This document shows, piece after piece, positions 1-6,270 of a stretch of 6,920 bases of DNA. The stretch comes from an uncultured Verrucomicrobiota bacterium. Lineage in GTDB: Bacteria > Verrucomicrobiota > Verrucomicrobiia > Chthoniobacterales > SZAS-18. The DNA is taken from the NCBI GenBank assembly GCA_937873255.1, contig CALMVM010000047.1, positions 1,747 through 8,666 of the forward strand, in the 5' to 3' direction. Every line of letters begins with the position of its first letter. The first letter of the stretch is position 1. The notes beneath the pieces are model-generated. The model did not search any database and was not told where the DNA came from. It worked only from the letters and a program-made list of their open reading frames with translations. The translations under genes and the position numbers were made by a program.

Positions 1-66
1 ACTCTCTCCGGCGTCGAACTCCGCGCCCGGTCGGATTTGTTCCCGGTGCCCGCCATCGCTCCATGA
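1..66 (+). CDS. mdcG: C-terminal end of probable MdcG (phosphoribosyl-dephospho-CoA transferase), partial
   Basis: The reading frame is open from base 1 and ends at TGA 64-66, giving about 21 residues that begin TLSGVELRARSDLF. The TGA overlaps the ATG of the next gene (ATGA), a typical translationally coupled junction. MdcG transfers the triphosphoribosyl-dephospho-CoA made by MdcB onto a serine of the acyl carrier subunit MdcC of malonate decarboxylase. MdcG and MdcB act in consecutive steps and are often encoded close together. The short 'TLSGVEL' stretch resembles the late part of MdcG proteins as I remember them, but too little is visible to prove it. The identity rests mainly on position in front of mdcB. 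Another mdc gene would be the main alternative. Confidence 0.5.
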   Translation, partial: TLSGVELRARSDLFPVPAIAP

Positions 67-932
67 ACGCTGCGGCGAACCGGATCGGCGACCTGGCGGT
101 CAGCGCGTTGCTGACGGAACTGCGCGTCTGGCCCAAACCCGGCCTGGTGAGCCGGGTGGATTCCGGCAGTCATGCGGACATGGATGCCGACACGTTCCGC
201 GCGAGCGCCGGGGCGCTGCGGCCGTTTTTCGCCACGTTGGCGTACGCCGCCGCGGACGGCGCGGGGATGGCCGAACTGCGGACCATCGGTCGGGCGGCAG
301 AGCGCGCCATGCTGACGGCAACCGGCGGAGTGAACACGCACCGGGGAGCCATCTTTGGGTTGGGCCTGTTGTGCGCCGCCGCCGGGTCGCCGGATTTCGG
401 CGGAGAGGGAGAGAGGTTGGGGGAGATCGCGCGCCGCCGTTGGGGCCGTGACATTCTCGATGCACCCGTGACGGCGTGGAGTCACGGCACGCTGGCTTCG
501 CGCCGATACGGCGTGGGTGGCGCGCGGGGGGAAGCGGCGGCGGGTTTCCCGCACGTTTACCGCGTCGGCCTGCCGGCTTTGAGGCTCGGGCTCCACCTGA
601 CGAACGGCGACGAAAACGCGGCCGGCGTGCAAGCCTGTTTTGCCCTGATCGCGGAAGTGGCGGATACGAACTTGCTCCACCGTGGCGGCGCGGAAGGACT
701 GCGCTTTGCCCGGCGGGCGGCCGCGTCGTTTCTGGCCGGCGGTGGCGTGGGCGGGGCGGATTGGCGCGCGCGGGCGATTGAGACCCATCGGAAATTCGTG
801 GCGCTCCGGCTCAGTCCGGGTGGCAGCGCCGATCTGTTGGCAGCCACTTTGTTCGTACACTCCCTGGAATCCCGGACGGTCCCCGAGGACGGAATTTCCC
901 GGCGTCGGTTGCCCTGTTTTGCCGTGCGCTAA
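63..932 (+). CDS. mdcB: Triphosphoribosyl-dephospho-CoA synthase MdcB (CitG/MdcB family)
   Basis: This 289-residue cytoplasmic enzyme joins ATP and dephospho-CoA to give 2'-(5''-triphosphoribosyl)-3'-dephospho-CoA with release of adenine, the precursor of the malonate decarboxylase prosthetic group. Family hallmarks are all present: WPKPGLVSRVDSGSH (23-37), GGVNTHRGAIFGLG (88-101), DTNLLHRGG (201-209) and SPGGSADLLA (251-260). The length matches the family, and a short basic tail follows residue 270. The start at 63 is chosen because it overlaps the upstream stop as ATGA and leaves a normal N-terminus. There is no clear Shine-Dalgarno sequence, so coupling to the upstream gene is likely. CitG of citrate lyase clusters is the close homologue; the adjacent mdcH points to the malonate version. 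No key motif appears damaged. Confidence 0.93.
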   Translation: MNAAANRIGDLAVSALLTELRVWPKPGLVSRVDSGSHADMDADTFRASAGALRPFFATLAYAAADGAGMAELRTIGRAAERAMLTATGGVNTHRGAIFGLGLLCAAAGSPDFGGEGERLGEIARRRWGRDILDAPVTAWSHGTLASRRYGVGGARGEAAAGFPHVYRVGLPALRLGLHLTNGDENAAGVQACFALIAEVADTNLLHRGGAEGLRFARRAAASFLAGGGVGGADWRARAIETHRKFVALRLSPGGSADLLAATLFVHSLESRTVPEDGISRRRLPCFAVR

Positions 933-933
933 A

Positions 934-1872
934 ATGATGAGCGGCCCCGTCGCCATCCTTTGTTCCGGACAGGGCGCGCAGCACGCGGGCATGTTCGACC
1001 TCGTCGCGCAGGCACCGGAAGCACGGCCCATCCTCGACGTTGCCCGGGAATTCCTGGGCGGCGTCGAACCGGCACGGTTCGTCCGCGAAGTCGACGAAGA
1101 GACCCTCTTCTCGAATCGCGCGGGCCAATGCCTCTGCTGCACCCAGGCGCTCGCGGCGTGGGCGGTCATCCGCCCGCATCTACCGGGTGCGGTCGTGCTG
1201 GCCGGGTACAGCGTGGGCGAACTCGCCGTGTGGGGTTGCGCCGGTTTGTTGGAACCACCCGAACTCTTGCGGCTCGCGCTGGCGCGCGCGGAGGTCATGG
1301 ATGAATCGAGCGGCGGGGACACTGGACTGGTGGCGATCATCGGGTTGCACCGGGGACGGATCGACGAACTCTGCCGTACGCACACCGCCCACGTGGCCAT
1401 CGTGAACGGGGAGGATTTCTTCGTCCTTGGCGGCGCGAGAGACGGACTGACCACCCTGCTCGACGACGCGCGGAGGGCCGGCGCAACGACGGTAACCCTC
1501 TTGCGGGTCGCCGTCGCTTCGCATACGCCGCTTCTGGCGGAGGCTTCCCGGCGTTTCGCAGAAGCGTTGGCCGGCACACCTTGGCCCTGCGGCCTGCCGG
1601 CGGGCATTCGCCTGCTCAGTGGCGTGGACGGCGACGCGGTGCTCGATCCGGCGGCGGGCGCTCGCAAATTGGCCGCGCAGATCAGTCAGACCGTGCGGTG
1701 GGATGCCTGCCTGGACGCCTGCCGGGCCGCCGGCACGGAGACGGTCCTCGAACTTGGCCCCGGACGCGCCTTGGCGGCCATGGCGCGACAGGCTTTGCCG
1801 CAGGCGCGGGTACGGAGCATGGACGATTTTCGCACCCCGGCCGGTGTCCTGGACTGGCTGCGGAGGTCATAG
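934..1872 (+). CDS. mdcH: Malonate decarboxylase epsilon subunit, malonyl-CoA:ACP transacylase MdcH
   Basis: MdcH moves a malonyl group from malonyl-CoA to the prosthetic-group thiol of the acyl carrier MdcC, priming malonate decarboxylase for its catalytic cycle. The 312-residue protein is a single acyltransferase domain. It has the N-terminal GQGAQ (12-16), the nucleophile elbow GYSVGEL with Ser93, an arginine in LARAEVMD (Arg118) that fits the carboxylate-binding position of malonyl-specific transferases, and the catalytic histidine in VASHTPLL (His197). A GPGRALAAMA motif lies near the C-terminus. The start lies 1 nt after the mdcB stop, in TAAAATGATG, where two successive ATGs (934 and 937) are possible. 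No Shine-Dalgarno sequence is evident, so termination-reinitiation from mdcB is likely. FabD is the related housekeeping enzyme, but context and fit favour MdcH. The open frame extends further upstream inside mdcB, but that part is not coding. Confidence 0.93.
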   Translation: MMSGPVAILCSGQGAQHAGMFDLVAQAPEARPILDVAREFLGGVEPARFVREVDEETLFSNRAGQCLCCTQALAAWAVIRPHLPGAVVLAGYSVGELAVWGCAGLLEPPELLRLALARAEVMDESSGGDTGLVAIIGLHRGRIDELCRTHTAHVAIVNGEDFFVLGGARDGLTTLLDDARRAGATTVTLLRVAVASHTPLLAEASRRFAEALAGTPWPCGLPAGIRLLSGVDGDAVLDPAAGARKLAAQISQTVRWDACLDACRAAGTETVLELGPGRALAAMARQALPQARVRSMDDFRTPAGVLDWLRRS

Positions 1873-1990
1873 GATTTTTCCCGCCGATCCTCTCGCGACA
1901 ACCATCTATTCTCTTGCAACTTCCCCGCCGCAAACGCAGGCTGACGGGAAACTTCACCCTGACGGCTGCCGACTTCTTTCCCTCTCCCCC

Positions 1991-3031
1991 ATGAACCTCC
2001 ACTCCATCGTCTCCGTTCCTCGTCCGGTCGCTCTGTTGGCGGCATCCGCCGCGATCCTCCTGGCCGCGCCGACGCCCTCGGTGCGAGCGGACCCGAAAAC
2101 GATCAAAATCTCTCATCAATTCCCCGGCGGGACCATTGACGAGGGAGACTTCCGCGACCGCCTGGTGCGTCGGTTCGCACAGGAGGTCGAAAAACGCACG
2201 AACGGCGGTCTCAAGTTCGAGATTTATCCCGGCTCGTCGTTGATGAAAACAAACGCGCAGTACAGCGCCATACGCAAGGGCGCACTGGACATGTGTCTGC
2301 TGCCGTTGGCCTACGCGGGCGGCGAAATGCCGGAATTGAACATGACGCTCATGCCCGGGTTGGTCACTTCTTACGAACAAGGCGCGAAGTGGCGGACCGC
2401 ACCCGTCGGTCAGGAACTCTCCAAGCTCATGGAAGACAAGGGCGTCATGATCGTCACCTGGATCTGGCAGGCGGGCGGCATGGCCAGTCGCACTGCGCCG
2501 GTGATCGAGCCCGATTCGGCCAAGGGGCTGAAAATCCGGGGCGGCAGCCGGGAGGTCGATCTCATGTTCAAGGCGGCCGGCGCGGCCGTGGTCAACCTGC
2601 CTTCCAACGAAATCTACGCCGGGATGCAGACGGGCGCGATTGACGCCGCGATCACTTCCTCCACCAGTCTGATCTCGTTCCGCCTGTCGGAGGTTTCCAA
2701 GTTTTTGGCCACCGGCCGGGGCAAGGCGTACTGGTTCATGTTCGAGCCGCTGCTGATGTCGAAATCGGTCTTCGACGGACTCTCGAAGGATCAGCAAGAC
2801 GCCGTGCGCGCCGTGGGCCTGGAAATGGAGAAATTTGCCCTCGAGCAGGCGAAAGCCGACGACCAGGCGGTCGCGGATGTTTACACGAAAGCCGGTGCCA
2901 AGGTCGTGGACCTTTCCGACGACGCCGTGGAAAAATGGCGCGCGCTGGCGCGGGATTCCGCGTGGAAGGATTTCGCCGGACGCAACGCTTCTTGCGCGCA
3001 CCTGATCCAACTGGCCCAGGACGTGAAATAA
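1991..3031 (+). CDS. dctP: TRAP transporter periplasmic substrate-binding protein (DctP family)
   Basis: This 346-residue protein would capture an organic acid in the periplasm and deliver it to the DctQM membrane complex. Residues 1-33 form a Sec signal peptide: a modest basic/polar start, a hydrophobic core VALLAASAAILLAA, and a probable cleavage site after SVRA. The mature part begins KTIKISHQFPGG and shows the family pattern throughout: FEIYPGSSL (77-84), an AIRKGALDM stretch, and KGLKIRGGSREVD (179-190). Arg183 is the expected carboxylate-clamping arginine. NEIYAGMQTGAIDAA (206-220) follows. Length is normal. The start at 1991 is set by the signal peptide; the longer open frame upstream overlaps mdcH and is not coding. 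No Shine-Dalgarno sequence is seen; instead 18 pyrimidines precede the ATG. Substrate cannot be read from the sequence. Malonate is inferred from the mdc genes just upstream. The TAA is followed directly by the dctQ start. Confidence 0.93.
   Translation: MNLHSIVSVPRPVALLAASAAILLAAPTPSVRADPKTIKISHQFPGGTIDEGDFRDRLVRRFAQEVEKRTNGGLKFEIYPGSSLMKTNAQYSAIRKGALDMCLLPLAYAGGEMPELNMTLMPGLVTSYEQGAKWRTAPVGQELSKLMEDKGVMIVTWIWQAGGMASRTAPVIEPDSAKGLKIRGGSREVDLMFKAAGAAVVNLPSNEIYAGMQTGAIDAAITSSTSLISFRLSEVSKFLATGRGKAYWFMFEPLLMSKSVFDGLSKDQQDAVRAVGLEMEKFALEQAKADDQAVADVYTKAGAKVVDLSDDAVEKWRALARDSAWKDFAGRNASCAHLIQLAQDVK
3018..3021 (+). promoter_or_regulatory. Weak ribosome binding site of dctQ (AGGA)
   Basis: AGGA ends 10 nt before the ATG of dctQ, a usable though slightly long spacing. 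It lies within the last codons of dctP. It is the only recognisable Shine-Dalgarno-like element in front of a start in this window, and it supports the 3032 start together with the abutting dctP stop. Confidence 0.35.
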
Positions 3032-3625
3032 ATGAGCAGCCACGGGGTCCAGGATGCCGCCTCTTCCCTGCCCGACGGCGTGCATGCACCGCCGACCGTG
3101 CCCCGGCCGACGACGCGCAACCCGCTGGAATGGATGCTCTACTACATCAATTGGTGCGTGGTGATCGTGGCGATGCTCGCCCTCGTGGGAGCGGCGCTGG
3201 TGCTCTCCTACAGCGTGGTCGTGCGCTACCTCTTCAAATCGCCGACGGACTGGCAGGATGAAGTCGCCGTGTTCCTGCTCGTCGGCGTGACCTTCGGTTG
3301 CGGGGCCATGGTGCAGGCGCACCGCGGGCACGTCGGCATCGGCGTGCTGGAGAGCGTGCTCTCCGTGCGGCTCAACTCCCTGCGGCTGCTGTTCGTGGAC
3401 ACGGTGTCGGGCCTGTTCTGCGCGTTCTTCGCCTGGAAATCCTGGACGCTTTGCGCCGAGGCGTGGCGCGAGGGGCAAACGACCTCCTCCACCTGGGGAC
3501 CGCCGCTGTGGATCCCGTACTCGCTGATGGCGGCGGGCATGTCACTGCTGGTCGTGCAACTGTTCTGCCAGATCCTCCTTCGCCTCACCGGCCTGTTCGT
3601 GAAGACCGTTCCGCCCGCCCCATGA
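3032..3625 (+). CDS. dctQ: TRAP transporter small membrane subunit (DctQ family)
   Basis: DctQ is the small integral membrane partner of DctM and helps dock the substrate-loaded binding protein. The 197-residue product has four hydrophobic segments, near residues 41-62, 76-95, 117-136 and 160-183, matching the four-helix family. The signature region SPTDWQDEVAVFLL (70-83) followed by MVQAHRGHVGIGVLE (93-106) corresponds to the conserved W-x-x-E and R-x-G-H-V/I elements. A hydrophilic, proline-containing N-terminal stretch of about 33 residues precedes the first helix and is somewhat longer than usual. A later in-frame start at Met35 is conceivable, but it would sit within the approach to helix 1. 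The ATG follows the dctP stop with no gap, and the TGA overlaps the dctM start as ATGA, so the three genes are translationally coupled. Confidence 0.92.
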   Translation: MSSHGVQDAASSLPDGVHAPPTVPRPTTRNPLEWMLYYINWCVVIVAMLALVGAALVLSYSVVVRYLFKSPTDWQDEVAVFLLVGVTFGCGAMVQAHRGHVGIGVLESVLSVRLNSLRLLFVDTVSGLFCAFFAWKSWTLCAEAWREGQTTSSTWGPPLWIPYSLMAAGMSLLVVQLFCQILLRLTGLFVKTVPPAP

Positions 3626-4962
3626 GCACCACCACGGTCGGTATCCTCTACGGCGGGGCGACCCTCCTCCTGATGCTCTCGGGCATGCCCATCGCCTTCG
3701 CGCTCGGCAGCGTGGCGGTGACGTTCATGTATTTCTTCATGCCGGCGTCGTCGCTGGACACCGTCACGCAAAACGTCTACGAGGAAATGAGCGGCATCAC
3801 GCTGCTGTCCATCCCGCTGTTCATCCTCAAGGGGGCCGCCATCGGCAAATCGCGCGCGGCCCAGGATCTTTATTCCTCGCTCCACGCGTGGATGCGGCGC
3901 GTGCCGGGCGGACTCGGCATCGTCAACGTCTTCGCCTGCGCGCTGTTCGCGGCGATGGCCGGCTCGTCGCCGGCGACCTGCTCGGCCATCGGCACGGCGG
4001 GCATCCCGGAGATGCGGCGGCGGGGTTACCCGGCCTCGCTGGCGACGGGGATCATCGCGGCGGGCGGCACGCTGGGCATCCTGCTGCCGCCGTCCATCAC
4101 GATGATCCTTTACGCGGTGGCGGCGGAGCAGTCGCTGGGGAAATTGTTTCTCGCCGGGATCGTGCCGGGACTGCTCATGGTCGCGCTGTTTTGCCTCTAC
4201 GTGGCGTGGAAGTACCGGAGCGAACACCGCGCCGCCACGGCGCGGGTCGCGGCGGGCGGGGAGGGGTCCGCGCTGCTCGACGACACCGAAACTTCCTTCC
4301 GCGAACGCCTGCGCGCCCTGCCGCGCGTGCTGCCCTTCGTCGTCCTGCTGACGGGCGTGATGTTCGCGCTTTACGGCGGCTACGCCACGCCTTCGGAAAC
4401 CGCCGGACTGGGAGCGATCCTGGCGCTGGCACTTGTCGCGGTGGTTTACCGCGTGTGGCGGCCCCGCGACCTCGCGCCGATCCTCGCGGGCACGTTGCGC
4501 GAGTCCACGATGCTCATGTTCATCATCGGCATGTCGCTGCTGTATTCCTACGTGATGAGCTATCTGCACATCTCGCAGTCGGCGGCGGAGTTCATTGTCT
4601 CGCTGCACCTCTCCAGGTGGGCGCTGCTCGTGACCATCCTCGTGCTGGTGCTGCTGCTCGGATTCTTTTTGCCGCCGGTTTCCATCATCCTGATGACGGC
4701 CCCGATCATCCTGCCGCCGTTGCGCGCGGCCGGGTTCGATCTGGTGTGGTTCGGCGTCATCATGACGGTCGTCATGGAAATGGGCCTCATCCACCCGCCG
4801 GTGGGCCTGAACATCTTCGTCATCAAAAACATCGCGCCCGAGGTTCCGCTCGGCGAGATCGTGCGCGGCGTGCTGCCGTTCATTGCGCTGATGGTCGTAG
4901 CCATCGTTCTCTTGTGCGTTTTCCCCGGCCTCTGCCTCGGCCTGACACATCTCGTGCATTGA
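3622..4962 (+). CDS. dctM: TRAP transporter large membrane subunit (DctM family)
   Basis: DctM is the ion-coupled translocation subunit of the TRAP transporter in the inner membrane. The 446-residue protein is of normal length and hydrophobic throughout, apart from a charged loop around residues 198-232. Family motifs are in place: SGMPIAFALG (20-29), SIPLFILKG (63-71), GSSPATCSAIGTAGIPEM (114-131), GTLGILLPPSITMILYA (149-165), YGGYATPSETAGLGA (251-265) and MGLIHPPVGLNIFVIK (387-402). The two GxxxPP-like regions reflect the internal two-fold repeat of the family. The ATG at 3622 overlaps the dctQ stop in ATGA, which fixes the start; the open frame extending upstream lies within dctQ and is a shadow. 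No Shine-Dalgarno sequence is visible, so expression probably depends on coupling to dctQ. It is the last gene of the TRAP block, followed by 110 bp of structured non-coding sequence. Confidence 0.95.
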   Translation: MSTTTVGILYGGATLLLMLSGMPIAFALGSVAVTFMYFFMPASSLDTVTQNVYEEMSGITLLSIPLFILKGAAIGKSRAAQDLYSSLHAWMRRVPGGLGIVNVFACALFAAMAGSSPATCSAIGTAGIPEMRRRGYPASLATGIIAAGGTLGILLPPSITMILYAVAAEQSLGKLFLAGIVPGLLMVALFCLYVAWKYRSEHRAATARVAAGGEGSALLDDTETSFRERLRALPRVLPFVVLLTGVMFALYGGYATPSETAGLGAILALALVAVVYRVWRPRDLAPILAGTLRESTMLMFIIGMSLLYSYVMSYLHISQSAAEFIVSLHLSRWALLVTILVLVLLLGFFLPPVSIILMTAPIILPPLRAAGFDLVWFGVIMTVVMEMGLIHPPVGLNIFVIKNIAPEVPLGEIVRGVLPFIALMVVAIVLLCVFPGLCLGLTHLVH

Positions 4963-4980
4963 TCTCTCGACCGGTGCCGT

Positions 4981-5015
4981 GGGCGGCGGTGGGAGCCGCC
5001 CGGGTGCGGTCCGGG
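4981..5015 (+). terminator. Overlapping GC-rich hairpins after dctM, possible terminator or attenuator
   Basis: GGGCGGC (4981-4987) pairs perfectly with GCCGCCC (4995-5001) around a 7-nt loop, 18 nt past the dctM stop. A second stem, CCCGG (4999-5003) with CCGGG (5011-5015), shares bases 4999-5001 with the first, so the two cannot both form fully. No T-tract follows, so this is not a textbook intrinsic terminator. It could protect the 3' end, support Rho-dependent ending, or be a chance product of GC-rich sequence. Confidence 0.35.
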
Positions 5016-5030
5016 CGAAAGACGAAAAGC

Positions 5031-5059
5031 CTGTCAAAAGCCGCTCCAATCTCTACGGT
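5031..5059 (+). promoter_or_regulatory. Weak sigma-70-like promoter candidate before the oxidoreductase gene
   Basis: CTGTCA (5031-5036) and TACGGT (5054-5059) are separated by 17 nt and match the -35 and -10 consensus at four and three of six positions. It would give a very short leader before the ATG at 5073. The match is poor and I list it only because this gap is where a promoter independent of the TRAP operon would have to be. Read-through from dctM is the alternative. Confidence 0.15.
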
Positions 5060-5072
5060 GACTGCCACCCCC

Positions 5073-6209
5073 ATGAAAATGTTCCTCGCTTCGGCATGGT
5101 TGTTTCTCTTTTTACGCGGCGCGGCCGTCATGGCGGAGACCGCCCCCCCGCCCCTCCGGGTCGGGGTCGTCGGACTTGCCCATGGCCACGTGGGCGGCTT
5201 TCTGGGCGGCGGGAATCTGGTGCCGGCTGGAGGTCTGCTCCACCGGCCGGACGCCGAACTGGTGGGCATCGTGGAGCCCGACCAGGCGTTGTTCGACGCT
5301 TACGCCGCGAAGCTGCACCTTCCCGCCGCCCTGCACTTTCGCAGCGTCGAGGAGATGGCCGCTCAGGCGCACCCCTCGGCCGTCCTGGTGTTCACCGCCA
5401 CCAGCGAGCATCCTCGCATCGTCCAGGAATGCGCCGCCCTCGGCGTCCATGTGATGATGGAAAAGCCGTTGGCCGTCACTTACAAGGACGCCCTGGCCAT
5501 CCAGAGCGCCGCGCAGGGCGGCAAGATCCACGTGCTCGTCAACTACGAGACCTCGTGGTACCGCAGCAACGCGGCTGCCCGGGCCCTGCTCGGACAGGGG
5601 GCGTTGGGGCCCATCGTCAAGGCGGTCTTTCGTGACGGCCACGAAGGCCCCAGGCGCATCGGGGTCAGCCCGGAGTTTCTTTCCCTTCTGGTCGATCCGA
5701 AGCGCAACGGGGGCGGAGCCCTCTACGACTTTGGCTGCTACGGGGTGGATTTGATGACCGTGCTCATGAACGGCCAGGCCCCGGTCTCGGTGAGCGCCGT
5801 GACCAAGCAACTCCAGCCCGACCTGTACCCTCTGGTGGACGACGAGGCGGCGATCATTCTCAACTACCCTCAGGCGGTGGCCATCGTGGAAGGCTCGTGG
5901 AACTGGCCCTTCAGCGTCAAACAGATGGACGTGTACGGGAGGACCGGGTACGCCAAGACGCTTGACGCCGACAGCCTGGAGGTGCGCCGCAAAGAGGCGA
6001 AGGGAGTGGAGACCACCAAAGGCGGAGAAATCCCGGCGCCTTTCGACGACCCGCTGCACTACCTGGCGGCGGTGCTGCGCGGAGAGGTCGCCGAGGACAA
6101 CGACGTGTCGTCGCTCGAAACCAACGTGACGGTCAGCGAGGTCCTGGATGCCGCCCGGCAATCGGCCCAAACCGGCAGGACGGTCGCTCTGCCGCTGGCA
6201 AGGCAGTGA
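5073..6209 (+). CDS. Exported Gfo/Idh/MocA-family oxidoreductase
   Basis: This 378-residue protein belongs to the NAD(P)-dependent glucose-fructose oxidoreductase/inositol dehydrogenase/MocA family, which mostly oxidises or reduces sugars and sugar derivatives. After a Sec-type signal peptide (MKMFLASAWLFLFLRGAAVMA, probable cleavage near residue 21) comes a Rossmann domain with VGVVGLAHGHVGG (30-42) in the dinucleotide-binding position and the family EKP motif at 130-132 (MMEKPLAV). The C-terminal domain contains GGGALYDFGCYGVD (213-226), with Asp219, Tyr223 and Asp226 at the usual active-site region, followed by beta-sheet-like sequence. No twin-arginine motif is present, although other exported members of this family use Tat. 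An internal Met20 could start a cytoplasmic form (MAETAPPPLRV). The start at 5073 lacks a Shine-Dalgarno sequence and follows five cytosines. The substrate is unknown. The convergent sugar permease suggests sugar metabolism rather than a link to malonate. Confidence 0.88.
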   Translation: MKMFLASAWLFLFLRGAAVMAETAPPPLRVGVVGLAHGHVGGFLGGGNLVPAGGLLHRPDAELVGIVEPDQALFDAYAAKLHLPAALHFRSVEEMAAQAHPSAVLVFTATSEHPRIVQECAALGVHVMMEKPLAVTYKDALAIQSAAQGGKIHVLVNYETSWYRSNAAARALLGQGALGPIVKAVFRDGHEGPRRIGVSPEFLSLLVDPKRNGGGALYDFGCYGVDLMTVLMNGQAPVSVSAVTKQLQPDLYPLVDDEAAIILNYPQAVAIVEGSWNWPFSVKQMDVYGRTGYAKTLDADSLEVRRKEAKGVETTKGGEIPAPFDDPLHYLAAVLRGEVAEDNDVSSLETNVTVSEVLDAARQSAQTGRTVALPLARQ

Positions 6210-6250
6210 TCGAGTGGCGGGCATCCCGAGCGCGGACTCGTTGGTCCGGG

Positions 6251-6270
6251 TCCCGCGTTGGGATTTATTT
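6251..6270 (+). terminator. Short hairpin with T-rich tail between convergent genes
   Basis: TCCC (6251-6254) pairs with GGGA (6260-6263) around a 5-nt loop and is followed by TTTATTTT. This has the form of an intrinsic terminator for the oxidoreductase gene, 41 nt past its stop. The stem is only 4 bp (G-U pairs could lengthen it), and the T-rich run overlaps the stop and last lysine codon of the opposing permease gene. It is weak evidence, but the position is right. Confidence 0.3.

Noticed and set aside
682..933. Upstream extension of the mdcH frame inside mdcB
   Set aside because: It overlaps the conserved C-terminal half of mdcB; acyltransferase homology begins only after the ATG at 934 or 937.
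1871..1891. AGGAT...ATCCT inverted repeat at the mdcH stop, considered as a terminator
   Set aside because: The stem is only 5 bp with an 11-nt loop, and the T-run lies in the loop rather than after the stem.
1619..1990. Upstream extension of the dctP frame into mdcH
   Set aside because: It overlaps the mdcH C-terminus and would bury the signal peptide of the binding protein in the middle of the product.
1682..3478. Minus-strand open frame of about 598 codons opposite mdcH, dctP and dctQ
   Set aside because: Rich in His, Arg, Gln and Gly with no recognisable domain, and it spans three well-supported genes and their gaps. Long antisense frames are expected opposite GC-rich coding DNA.
3226..5049. 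Minus-strand open frame of about 607 codons opposite dctQ and dctM
   Set aside because: Composition is highly biased to Arg, His, Asp and Gln with no family motif. It is a shadow of the dctQ and dctM codon pattern.
3888..5072. Upstream extension of the oxidoreductase frame through dctM, which would make a 773-residue fusion
   Set aside because: The extension is out of frame with dctM and has low-complexity Arg/Ala/Gly/His composition. The true start is fixed by the signal peptide at 5073.
6211..6240. CGAGT...ACTCG inverted repeat after the oxidoreductase stop
   Set aside because: A 5-bp stem around a 20-nt loop with no T-tract is not distinguishable from chance; the hairpin at 6251-6270 is the better candidate.
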